From Terriglobales bacterium (lineage in GTDB: Bacteria > Acidobacteriota > Terriglobia > Terriglobales > Acidobacteriaceae): a stretch of 33,902 bases of DNA. The stretch spans positions 1 to 33,902 of the forward strand of contig JAATGG010000175.1 of assembly GCA_015654835.1 (NCBI GenBank). Direction: 5' to 3'. The position numbers and the translations under genes were made by a program. Shown here piece by piece: positions 24,547 to 32,026 of this stretch (positions are counted from its first letter, which is position 1; each line of letters starts with the position of its first letter). The notes below the pieces were generated by a model. The model saw only the letters and a list, made by a program, of their open reading frames with translations. It ran no database searches and was not told the DNA's origin.

Positions 24547-25500
24547 GTGGCATCCCGGTTCGATCCTGAAACCCGTGAAGCTCTGCTCGCCCGTGTCCGC
24601 TTCTATCGTGACCTGGGCTTGACCGACTTCTACCGCCGTCCTGTGGATGCTGCTCTTCTGGAGAAGCTCGCAGCGGCTCAGTCTGCCGCGGCAGCGATTG
24701 CGGAGCCTGTCCCCGTTGCGCCCGCATTGCCTCCGGTTCCCGAACCCATCTTTCAGCCGAAAAGCGAGGTCGCGAAAGCCGAGATCGCAGAAAGTGCGGT
24801 TCCGAACCTGCCCTTTGCGCCTCTGGCTCTGACGGAAGATGTTTCGGCAGAAGAGACTCTGCCCGCGCGGGCCGTGATTCCTGCCCCGCCAGCCTTTCCT
24901 CAAGCTTTGGATGCCGTTCCGCCAGCCGGGCGTGCCGCCGCTCTGCGCATCATCCAGGAGGAGATCGGTGACTGTACCCGCTGCGCTTTGCACACCGGCC
25001 GCCACAAAATCGTCTTTGGCGATGGGGACGCAGCGGCGCGCCTCATGTTTGTCGGCGAGGGGCCCGGAGCCGATGAGGACAAACAGGGGCTTCCTTTTGT
25101 GGGCCGCGCCGGCCAACTGCTCAACAACATGATTGCGGCCATGGGGCTCAAGCGCGAAGAGGTCTACATCGCAAATGTGGTCAAGTGCCGTCCGCCGGGC
25201 AATCGCACGCCGGAGCCCAACGAAGCCCACACCTGTTCGCCGTTCCTCTTCCGACAGATCGAAGTGGTGCAGCCCGACGTGCTGGTTGCGCTGGGGGCCA
25301 CGGCGGCTACTTACCTTTTAGGCCAGCGCCAGCCTCTTGCGGGGCTGAGAGGCCGCTTGCATTCCTTCCGTGGATCCAAGCTCATCGTTACTTATCATCC
25401 CGCGTACCTGCTCCGCGATCCGCGCCAGAAAAAAGAGGCATGGGCCGACCTCCAGATCGCCATGCGTGAACTGGGCCTCAAGCCGCCGGCGCGGGGGTAG
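24547..25500 (+). CDS. Uracil-DNA glycosylase, family 4 ([4Fe-4S])
   Basis: 317 residues from a GTG at 24547. The catalytic part starts near residue 128: Fe-S ligands C143 and C146 (GDCTRCALH), then C214 ([10 protein letters not shown]) and C230 (EAHTC); motif 1 [17 protein letters not shown] (170-186) and motif 2 HPAYLLRDP (284-292). Family 4 enzymes excise uracil from DNA. The first 125 residues are an unusual addition: a short helix ([19 protein letters not shown]) and a Pro/Ala/Glu-rich low-complexity linker. The start is 6 bases after coaBC, so co-transcription is likely. The extension is inferred to be a tether or interaction arm. Confidence 0.92.
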   Translation: MASRFDPETREALLARVRFYRDLGLTDFYRRPVDAALLEKLAAAQSAAAAIAEPVPVAPALPPVPEPIFQPKSEVAKAEIAESAVPNLPFAPLALTEDVSAEETLPARAVIPAPPAFPQALDAVPPAGRAAALRIIQEEIGDCTRCALHTGRHKIVFGDGDAAARLMFVGEGPGADEDKQGLPFVGRAGQLLNNMIAAMGLKREEVYIANVVKCRPPGNRTPEPNEAHTCSPFLFRQIEVVQPDVLVALGATAATYLLGQRQPLAGLRGRLHSFRGSKLIVTYHPAYLLRDPRQKKEAWADLQIAMRELGLKPPARG

Positions 25501-25552
25501 CGAAGCTTTCATGTCAGACCTTCGAAACAGTTTTTCTGAACGCAAGAAGGCG

Positions 25553-26329
25553 CTATGCCTGCTCTTTCCAGAGCGCCACCCCGCCCAGCAGCCCGGCTTC
25601 GTTCGAAACGATGTGGATGTTTTGTGCCAGATCGAATCCAATTTTCTTCGCATTGCCTCCGCCCAGGTAAAGGTGATCCCAGTTGAAGGTAGAGGCGGTC
25701 TGCTCAATCGCTTCTTGCAGTAGCTCGTTCCAACGCTTTTTGCCGTATTTGTCCAAGCCCTTGCGGCCCAGATAGTCCTCATAAGTCTTTTCTTTGCGCC
25801 ACGGATGATGCCCCAATTCCAGTCCCGGACACAGACGGCCCTCGGTGAACAGCGACGAGCCCATGCCGGTGCCCAGCGTGAGCGTCAGTTCCACTCCGTC
25901 GCCCTTGATCGCGCCATAGCCCTGCACCGCGGCATCGTTGGCGACGCGTGCCGGCTTCTTCCAGAGCTTTTCGAGTTCCTGTTGCAGGGCGAAGCCATTC
26001 CAAGCGGGATGCAGATTGACGGCGGTGTAGACAGTTCCTCGCTTGACGACGCCGGGAAATCCGGCGGAAATACGGTCGAAATCGCCTAACTGGACGCGCA
26101 GTTTGTCCAGCCCGGCCAGCACCATGTGCGGCGTGGGAACGGCGGGAGTGTCGACACGCTGCCGCTCGCTCACCGGTTTGCCGGCGGGGTCGAGCAGCAT
26201 GGCTTTCAATCCCGATCCGCCGATGTCGATAGCCAGAGTGATCGGTCCGGGCGTGTCAGTCTTGTTGGCCGCAGGGGCTTTGGGTGTTTTGGGCATTTGG
26301 GAATCTGGGGTAGAGGATTTCGTATTCAT
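25553..26329 (-). CDS. ppgK: Polyphosphate glucokinase (ROK family)
   Basis: 258 residues from the ATG at 26329; a TTG two codons upstream is in frame but less likely. A Lys/Pro/Thr-rich N-terminal tail (about 25 residues) precedes the phosphate-binding loop AIDIGGSGLKAMLLD. The polyphosphate glucokinase pattern follows: GFPGVV, NLHPAWNGFAL, ANDAAVQGYGAI, LTLGTGMGSSLF, LELGHHPWRK and TYEDYLG. The enzyme phosphorylates glucose using inorganic polyphosphate (and sometimes ATP). It converges with the uracil-DNA glycosylase gene and is divergent from priA, a stand-alone gene. No strong ribosome binding site is visible. Confidence 0.9.
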   Translation of the reverse strand: MNTKSSTPDSQMPKTPKAPAANKTDTPGPITLAIDIGGSGLKAMLLDPAGKPVSERQRVDTPAVPTPHMVLAGLDKLRVQLGDFDRISAGFPGVVKRGTVYTAVNLHPAWNGFALQQELEKLWKKPARVANDAAVQGYGAIKGDGVELTLTLGTGMGSSLFTEGRLCPGLELGHHPWRKEKTYEDYLGRKGLDKYGKKRWNELLQEAIEQTASTFNWDHLYLGGGNAKKIGFDLAQNIHIVSNEAGLLGGVALWKEQA

Positions 26330-26538
26330 CAGCAATGAATTCTAGACGACCGGCCTGTGGGCGTGCGTTGCCGTCTGCCGCTTGTTGGATGCGGATCTTT
26401 CTGCTACCACAGCAGCGCGAAAATCTTCTGCAAAACGAGGCCGGTTGCAAGAGCAAATAGAAAGCTGCTCAGCGAGCCTGGCGGCAGTAATCATTTGCTG
26501 ACTAGCACCGGAGGATAAACTGGGAAGGTCGCCTATTC

Positions 26539-29028
26539 ATGCCCTCCTATTGCGAAGTCGCCCTCCCTGTGCCGCTCGACCGAACGTTTACCTACGCGGT
26601 CCAGGAGAGCCAGCATCCCATGCGCGGTGCCCGGGTCATCGTCCCTTTTCGGAATGAAAAGCTGATTGGCGTGGTCATGGCTCTCAGCGTCGAGGCGCCC
26701 ACGGATTTTGAGGCCCGCTACGTGGAAACCGTGCTTGACCAGGATCAGGAGGAGGGGCCGTTGCTGAGCGAACACCTTCTGATCCTGGCCGAATGGATGG
26801 CGCAATATTATCTGGCCCCGGTGGGCGAGGTGTTGCGGGGCATGTTGCCGCTGATGGCCGAGGTTCGCCGCACCGTCTACTACCGGATTACCGATCTGGG
26901 CCGGGATGTATTGGCGGGCAGTCTGGATGGCGATTCGGGCAAGGTGCGCAGCGGGCGGCGTCCGAAGCTTTCAGCGGAAGCGCAGGATCTGGAGCATCGC
27001 GTCCTGACGCGCTTGGTTGCGGGCGAGCCCGTCAAGGTATCGACGCTGCGCACGGCGACTACGGCTACACTGCCGGTGCTTGCCTCTCTGGTGCGCAAGA
27101 AATGGATTGCCCGGGAAACCGCAGCCGCAGAGCGCGACGCGCGTCGGACCGAGCGTTTCGCCGTATTGGTTCCCGAGGCCCGGCTGCCTTCCCTTACCGA
27201 GAAGCAGCAGACGATTCTGGCAGAATTAGCGGCAGGCGGGGGCGAACTGCCGTTGGCCGAGTTGCGACGCAAAGACCTCTCCTCGTCCACCTTGCAAACG
27301 CTGGTGCGGCGTGGACTGGTGCGCATCGAGGAACGGGCTGCTGCGTTCCGTCTGGGGGGGCTGGAAGCCGCCTCAGGGCCCTTCAGGCTCAACGAGCCAC
27401 AGACTGAGGCCCTGGCGTCGATCGCGACAGCTCTGGGGGGCTTCAAGCCCTTCCTGCTGCATGGCGTGACGGGCTCGGGAAAGACGGCCGTCTATCTTGC
27501 GGCCATGCAACGCGCCCTGGATCAGGGGCTGTCTTCGATCCTGCTGGTGCCCGAGATCGGCCTGACGCCGCAGACTGCGGGACTGCTGGATGTGGCCTTT
27601 GGAGCCAAGGTGGCTCTGCTGCACTCCGCCCTCACTCCGGACGAGCGCAGCGAGCAGTGGCGACGCATCCGCCGCGGCGAAGCACCCATCGTTGTCGGCA
27701 CCCGCTCAGCCGTCTTTGCTCCTGTGCCGAACCTGGGTCTCATTCTCGTGGATGAGGAGCATGACCAGAGCTACAAGCAGGAAGAGACGCCGCGCTATAA
27801 CGCCCGCGATGTAGCCGTGATGCGTGCCAAGCTGGCTGGAGCGGTGGTAGTGCTTGGCTCGGCAACGCCCTCGCTCGAAAGCTGGCAAAACTCTGCGCAA
27901 GGCAGGTATGCGCGCATTGAAATGCGGGATCGCGTGAACCACCGCCCACTGCCCGAGGTGGAACTCGTCGACATGCGCACCGAGTTTCAGGAGACGGGCA
28001 AGGAGCACCTTTTTTCCCGCGCCTTGATCGAGCAGACCCAGGCCGCGCTCGATCGCGGCGAGCAGGCGCTGATTCTGCTCAACCGCCGGGGCTACTCGTT
28101 TGCCGTGATGTGCCGGGCCTGCGGTGAAAAGCTGGAGTGCCAGAACTGCGCCATCGCGCTCACCCACCACAAGCCGCCTGCCGAAGATGCCGGCATGGCC
28201 CGCGAAGGCCAGAGGCTGGAGTGCCACTACTGCGGCTACCGGCGCACCGTGCCTGCCCGCTGCCCCAAGTGCGACAGCGAGCATCTCTACTATCTAGGCG
28301 CCGGTTCCGAACAGGGAGAAGAGCGGCTGGCCGAGATCTTTCCCGGCGCCCGCATCGGCCGCATGGACCGCGATACGGTGCGCGGCCGTTACGATCTGGA
28401 ACGCCTGCTGGCCCGGCTCCACTCCGGCGAGATCAATTTGTTGGTGGGCACCCAGATGATTGCGAAGGGGCACGATATTCACGGCATCACGCTGGTGGGG
28501 GTGGTGGGTTGCGACCACTCGCTCTCCATGCCGGACTTTCGGGCTGCCGAACGGGTCTTCCAACTGATGACCCAGGTCTCCGGCAGGGCTGGGCGCGGAG
28601 AACTGCCGGGCCGCGTGGTGGTGCAGACGTATCATCCCGACCACTACGCCATCGTGGCTGCCAGTACGCACGACTACACGAGCTTTGTGGAGCGTGAGCT
28701 GAAGTACCGCCGGTGGATGCACTACCCGCCCTTTGGCGTGCTGGCCAACGTGCTGGTGCAGTCGGCCAAGCTGGAAGAAGCCACGGGCTGGGCGGCAATC
28801 CTCGGCAAGTGGTTCCAGAAGACCGCTCCGGAAGGCGTGCGCCTGTTGGGTCCATGCACCGCCCCCATCGCCCGTATCAAGGGCATCTATCGCTTCCACT
28901 TGATCTTGAAAGCCAATGCGCGTGGGGTGTTGAACACGGCCCTGCGCGAGATGCTGGCTCATGCCGATGCGGCGGGAGTTCCGCGCAGGAACCTGATTGT
29001 GGACGTGGACGCACAGCGCCTCATGTAA
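26539..29028 (+). CDS. priA: Primosomal helicase PriA (replication restart)
   Basis: 829 residues. The N-terminal 3'-DNA-binding domain opens EVALPVPLDRTFTYAV; helicase core with Walker A GVTGSGKT (309-316), motif II DEEH (405-408) followed by the aromatic-rich loop DQSYKQEETPRYNARDVA, and motifs V/VI LLVGTQMIAKGHD and QVSGRAGRG. Eight zinc cysteines: C525, C528, C534, C537 and C562, C565, C575, C578. The gap between the two zinc sets carries an insertion (PPAEDAGMAREGQR) compared with E. coli. PriA reloads the replisome at stalled forks. It starts 203 bases after the divergent ppgK gene. Confidence 0.96.
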   Translation: MPSYCEVALPVPLDRTFTYAVQESQHPMRGARVIVPFRNEKLIGVVMALSVEAPTDFEARYVETVLDQDQEEGPLLSEHLLILAEWMAQYYLAPVGEVLRGMLPLMAEVRRTVYYRITDLGRDVLAGSLDGDSGKVRSGRRPKLSAEAQDLEHRVLTRLVAGEPVKVSTLRTATTATLPVLASLVRKKWIARETAAAERDARRTERFAVLVPEARLPSLTEKQQTILAELAAGGGELPLAELRRKDLSSSTLQTLVRRGLVRIEERAAAFRLGGLEAASGPFRLNEPQTEALASIATALGGFKPFLLHGVTGSGKTAVYLAAMQRALDQGLSSILLVPEIGLTPQTAGLLDVAFGAKVALLHSALTPDERSEQWRRIRRGEAPIVVGTRSAVFAPVPNLGLILVDEEHDQSYKQEETPRYNARDVAVMRAKLAGAVVVLGSATPSLESWQNSAQGRYARIEMRDRVNHRPLPEVELVDMRTEFQETGKEHLFSRALIEQTQAALDRGEQALILLNRRGYSFAVMCRACGEKLECQNCAIALTHHKPPAEDAGMAREGQRLECHYCGYRRTVPARCPKCDSEHLYYLGAGSEQGEERLAEIFPGARIGRMDRDTVRGRYDLERLLARLHSGEINLLVGTQMIAKGHDIHGITLVGVVGCDHSLSMPDFRAAERVFQLMTQVSGRAGRGELPGRVVVQTYHPDHYAIVAASTHDYTSFVERELKYRRWMHYPPFGVLANVLVQSAKLEEATGWAAILGKWFQKTAPEGVRLLGPCTAPIARIKGIYRFHLILKANARGVLNTALREMLAHADAAGVPRRNLIVDVDAQRLM

Positions 29029-29095
29029 GGCTGGCTGGCCGAAGCAAGAAAGATCGGCAATCCTTCCCGTTTTTTAAGCGAACATTATGCGAAGT

Positions 29096-29117
29096 GAGGG
29101 GGGGGGAGGGGGGTACC
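29096..29117 (-). repeat. G9-A-G6 tract (GGTACC-linked element, copy 2)
   Basis: Read on the minus strand: GGTA, C6, T, C9, TC. This is the same order as the tract at 14041-14067. It lies in the 318-base gap between priA and the HU gene. The remainder of that gap holds three GGCCGGG copies and the hairpin at 29278-29328, and no gene. Such G runs may form G-quadruplexes. Confidence 0.8.
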
Positions 29118-29277
29118 TGATTGACTTGCCTTTGGTCTATCCGAGATACGACAAGACGGCTACGACGAGACGGCAGCGACAAGGATAGGATACCGGATTG
29201 CGCCGAAAAGATAAGCGGCCGGGCTGTTTGGCGGCCGGGGCAGAGTCGCTGGCACGATCCGTGGGCCTGATTTGTGG

Positions 29278-29328
29278 GACAGAGTCGGCCGGGCAGCACA
29301 CACAGATCGCCGGTCGGCCGCCTCTGTC
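29278..29328. terminator. Long hairpin between convergent priA and HU genes
   Basis: GACAGAG (29278-29284) pairs with CTCTGTC (29322-29328); after one mismatch CGGCCG (29286-29291) pairs with CGGCCG (29315-29320), giving 13 pairs around a 23-base loop. It lies 18 bases after the HU stop on the minus strand. There is no T run, so it would act as a weak or factor-assisted terminator. Confidence 0.5.
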
Positions 29329-29346
29329 CTCACGGTGTCGGCAACA

Positions 29347-29643
29347 CTAGCTTTTGGAGGCAGTTCCAGCATCCGCTTCGAGCGAATGCAGTTCTTTGCC
29401 CGGCTTGAAGCGCACGGCTTTGCCTGGGGTGATGCTGACCTCGGTGCCGGTGCGGGGATTGCGGCCGATTCCGGTTTTGCGGGCCCGGACGCTGAATACG
29501 CCGAATCCGCGCAGTTCAATGCGTTCCCCGGCTGTGAGGGCCTGTTTGAGCCCTTCAAAAACGGTATCCACCGCCGCTTCGGCCTTGGTGCGCGGCAATC
29601 CCGTACGCTCAATTACATGATGGACGATGTCCTGTTTAATCAA
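29347..29643 (-). CDS. HU/IHF-family DNA-binding protein
   Basis: 98 residues. The sequence is a complete HU/IHF fold: KQDIVHHVIERTGLPRTKAEAAVDTVFEGLKQAL, GERIELRGFGVFSVRARK, GRNPRTGTEV (beta-arm tip with the intercalating Pro) and PGKAVRFKPGKEL. These dimers bend DNA and shape the nucleoid or assist recombination and transcription complexes; IHF-alpha-like is the nearest description. The start is a TTG (29643-29641) because no ATG or GTG lies upstream that would add family sequence and GAGG sits 7 bases before it. It ends with a short Ser/Thr/Ala tail. Confidence 0.9.
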   Translation of the reverse strand: MIKQDIVHHVIERTGLPRTKAEAAVDTVFEGLKQALTAGERIELRGFGVFSVRARKTGIGRNPRTGTEVSITPGKAVRFKPGKELHSLEADAGTASKS

Positions 29644-29928
29644 AGGGGTAACCTCGCTGGCGCGCCTTGGTAATGACTGTACTACGCCTTACCGAATTGA
29701 TGCTACAGGTTTTGCGCCGGATGTGGAACACTGGGAAGAGCGAAGGCCAATTTTCATACAGAAAAAGCACAGATCCTTGTGTCTTGAGGGTATTGGGAAG
29801 CGGGACGGGAAGATTTGCCGACGCTCCGTTGTCAATCGCCGGGTCCTTTCGTAAGATGAAACATTGCAAGCTGGCCAGTCCCCAGCAGATTCAGCCGGAT
29901 GCCGCAGGCGGCCCGGAACAGGAGAGGC

Positions 29929-30483
29929 ATGTCGATTCAGAGTGACCGTTGGATACGGGAACAGGCCATCAATCACAAGATGATTGAGCCGTTTAGCGAA
30001 AAGCAGGTGCACGACGATGTTATTTCCTATGGACTTTCGTCCTATGGTTACGACCTCAGGGTGTCAGACGAATTCAAGATATTTACCAATGTAAACAGCG
30101 CGATCATTGATCCCAAAGCCTTCGACGAGCGTTCTTTTGTGTCGGTGCAGGCCGAATCGGTCATCGTGCCGCCCAATTCCTTTGCGCTGGCCCGGTCGGT
30201 CGAGTATTTCCGCATTCCGCGGGATGTTCTCACCATTTGTGTGGGGAAATCGACTTATGCCCGGTGCGGAATCATCGTGAATGTGACGCCGTTCGAGCCC
30301 GAGTGGGAAGGGTTTGTGACGCTGGAGATTTCAAATACCACCCCGTTGCCGGCCAAGATCTACGCCAACGAAGGTCTTTGCCAGATTTTGTTTTTCCGTT
30401 CGGACGATCCCTGTGAGATCAGTTATGCTGATCGCAAAGGAAAATACCAGAAACAACAAGGGATCGTGCTTCCCAAGCTATAG
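29929..30483 (+). CDS. dcd: dCTP deaminase
   Basis: 184 residues from the ATG at 29929 (GGAGAGG ribosome binding site 5 bases upstream; a longer frame to 29899 lacks it). Motifs: [20 protein letters not shown] (N-terminal), nucleotide-binding GKSTYARCG (106-114) with S108 and R112, [16 protein letters not shown] with catalytic-type E133, and a C-terminal KYQKQQGI that closes over the triphosphate. It converts dCTP to dUTP (or, in bifunctional relatives, on to dUMP), supplying dTTP synthesis. A hairpin at 30519-30549 follows as terminator. Upstream 29644-29928 holds no gene. Confidence 0.94.
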   Translation: MSIQSDRWIREQAINHKMIEPFSEKQVHDDVISYGLSSYGYDLRVSDEFKIFTNVNSAIIDPKAFDERSFVSVQAESVIVPPNSFALARSVEYFRIPRDVLTICVGKSTYARCGIIVNVTPFEPEWEGFVTLEISNTTPLPAKIYANEGLCQILFFRSDDPCEISYADRKGKYQKQQGIVLPKL

Positions 30484-30518
30484 GAGAACGGCGCAGGCAC
30501 GGATGATCCGGTTTCAGG

Positions 30519-30550
30519 AAAGCTTCTTCGGGCAATCCCGAGAGGCTTTT
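30519..30550 (+). terminator. Terminator after dcd
   Basis: AAAGC (30519-30523) and GCTTT (30545-30549) form the base and TCGGG (30528-30532) and CCCGA (30537-30541) the tip of a stem with a CAAT loop, ending in TTTT. It lies 36 bases after the dcd stop and before the LuxR-type gene. Confidence 0.5.
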
Positions 30551-30605
30551 GTCTGTGTGATGTCTTTGTCGTAAACCTTTTTGTCCCGGGAACCAGGAGT
30601 GGTAC

Positions 30606-31292
30606 ATGGGCCAGATTCACAATACTCAACCGATTCGCGTCGGCTTGTTGGCTGACGAACCTATCCGGCTGGCGGGTCTTACCAGCGTTTTTGAAGAGGG
30701 TCCCAGGAATGGGGAAGCACCGCTGCTTCCCGTCATCGGAAGCATCGAAGAGTTGTTGACCGGCACCACCCTGGAGTATCTGGTTGTCGATCTGAATGCA
30801 TCGTCCGGCGGGCTGGCCACACTCGACGCCATACGCCGGGCGCGGCCCGACATCCGGCAGATCGTGATTGGCCCGGACGGCAACGACGAGCTGATCATGG
30901 AGTCGATCATCTCCGGAGCGCGTGCCTACCTGGATTCAACGGCCGGGCCGGCTACGGTGCGGCAGGCCATCGATGTGGTTACAAGCGGCTCCATTTGGGC
31001 GCCCCGGCGGCTGCTCTCAAAGCTGATCGACCGTCTTCTTTCGGTTCCGGAATCGAATTCGACCGGCGGATCTCCCCATTTGACCATCCGCGAGCGGCAG
31101 GTGCTCGAATTGATTCTGCTGGCGCGTTCCAACCGGGAAATCGCCCACCAGCTAGGAATCGAGGAACGCACGGTGAAGGCCCATGTGGGCCGTTTGATGC
31201 GCAAGACCGGTTCGGACAACCGCATCGAACTTTCGATTCAAGCCTTAAATCGTTCACTGGTTCTTCCATCCGCTCCGAAACAGGATTCCTAG
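30606..31292 (+). CDS. LuxR/NarL-type response regulator with degenerate receiver
   Basis: 228 residues; AGGAG 8 bases before the ATG. The receiver (about 10-125) keeps the acid pair D17/E18 and the phospho-acceptor D62 (VVDLNAS), but the switch Thr/Ser is Gly89 (IVIGPDG) and the conserved Lys is Ser111 (AYLDS), so ordinary phosphorylation switching is doubtful. The C-terminal LuxR helix-turn-helix is intact: LTIRERQVLELILLARSNRE, IAHQLGIEERTVKAHVGRLMRKT (about 159-201). It may bind DNA without classical phosphorylation. No histidine kinase is adjacent; the nearest one is near 10 kb. Target genes are unknown, but it precedes the 31.3-32.0 kb regulatory gap. Confidence 0.88.
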   Translation: MGQIHNTQPIRVGLLADEPIRLAGLTSVFEEGPRNGEAPLLPVIGSIEELLTGTTLEYLVVDLNASSGGLATLDAIRRARPDIRQIVIGPDGNDELIMESIISGARAYLDSTAGPATVRQAIDVVTSGSIWAPRRLLSKLIDRLLSVPESNSTGGSPHLTIRERQVLELILLARSNREIAHQLGIEERTVKAHVGRLMRKTGSDNRIELSIQALNRSLVLPSAPKQDS

Positions 31293-31294
31293 GG

Positions 31295-31325
31295 CTGTCC
31301 CGGGCTCGGCAAGGGGCGGTTTTTT
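31295..31325 (+). terminator. Terminator after the LuxR-type gene
   Basis: CTGTCCC (31295-31301) pairs with GGGGCGG (31313-31319), 7 pairs including two G-U, with an 11-base loop, directly followed by six T (31320-31325). Position right after the stop codon and the T run fit a Rho-independent terminator. Confidence 0.65.
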
Positions 31326-31463
31326 CCGGAAGAGAAAATCTTCGAGTACGTCCCGCCCCCGGCAATTCTGAAGGAATGCGCGGTTTGCTGGGATTTTGCG
31401 GTTTTTGTATTACTCTCCTGGTACTTACGCGTGTTACTAAAATCCCTACTCCTTCCGTACTGT

Positions 31464-31487
31464 TGTGGAAGATGTCTGTTTTCCACA
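31464..31487. repeat. Inverted repeat TGTGGAA-N10-TTCCACA
   Basis: TGTGGAA (31464-31470) and TTCCACA (31481-31487) are exact inverted repeats spaced 10 bases. The right arm reads TTTTCCACA, one base from the DnaA-box consensus TTATCCACA. The surrounding 31380-31720 is visibly lower in GC than the window average and has no convincing gene. Regulator or DnaA binding is possible but unproven. Confidence 0.35.
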
Positions 31488-31847
31488 CAATGGTTTACAG
31501 AAACAACGCAGATCTGGGGAAAGGAGTTCTCCGGCGGCATGTTTCGCATGACGCCTGGGAACTCCTCTTTTTTCGTACGCAGATCTTACCCGCGGATGTT
31601 TCGAGCTTCGAGCACGGAGCCCGAACGGCTTCTTCTCCCTCCCAAATTTTGCTTGTTTACTCCTTCAGCCCACCTTGTGAGCGATCTGAGCATCCAACCC
31701 ACAGATTGCAATAGGTGATCGCGATGTTCGACCTTTCCGTTTCTTCTCCGCGAAAAATTGCAAGCATTGTCGTCTGGAACTCACTGCGAGAGTGCCGGCG
31801 TGGCCGAGGAAGATGGATGCGGGCTCAGGCCGAGTTGCGGTAGGCTG

Positions 31848-32017
31848 TTCGGGGGACGCCTTCGGCACCTGATGGGATAGGGCTGAATAGGGCGAAGGTC
31901 CCTCTTGAAAATTCAGACGCTGCGCCGACTGCTGCCAATCAAGAGCCTGCGGCGCGGTAGCTGAACTCCCTTTGCGAACCAACAATCTGCTCCGGCTGAA
32001 GGCGCAGACCGAAAGGA
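31848..32017 (+). promoter_or_regulatory. Structured leader RNA of the SYLF gene (possible riboswitch)
   Basis: Two stems are visible. First: TTC+GGGGGAC (31848-31857), bulge GC, CTTCG (31860-31864), a 28-base loop, then CGAAG (31893-31897), GTCCCTC (31898-31904), bulge TT, GAA (31907-31909). Second: TTCAG (31912-31916) and GCGCCG (31922-31927) with CGGCGC (31950-31955) and CTGAA (31961-31965), symmetric 5/5 internal loop. Then TAG/ACTCCC, GCGAACC, CTCCGG..AAGGCG and the ribosome binding site AAAGGA (32012-32017). The order GGGGGA, GGGcTGAAT, hairpin, GGTAG..ACTCC, CGAACC, CTCCGG..GGC, AAAGGA loosely follows ydaO/c-di-AMP riboswitches, but the nearly invariant CAGCTAAC is missing. The structure is convincing; the class is a guess. 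Confidence 0.4.
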
Positions 32018-32026
32018 CCCACCCGT

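Noticed and set aside
23062..25230. A 722-codon open frame on the minus strand
   Set aside because: It lies antisense to coaBC and the uracil-DNA glycosylase, both with full family motifs; high GC keeps antisense frames open.
30995..31714. A 239-codon open frame on the plus strand running from the LuxR gene into the gap
   Set aside because: Out of frame with the LuxR-type helix-turn-helix and without any recognisable domain; the part beyond 31293 crosses a good terminator.
31431..31718. A 95-codon frame (possible start at ATG inside) in the 31.3-32.0 kb gap
   Set aside because: Odd composition, Shine-Dalgarno badly spaced, no recognisable family; kept as non-coding.
31724..31843. A 39-codon frame with ATG
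   Set aside because: No ribosome binding site, Arg-rich end typical of chance frames.
31740..31850. Glycine or SRP-type RNA resemblance (CGAGAG, CCGA-AG)
   Set aside because: Motif order and paired partners do not follow those families.
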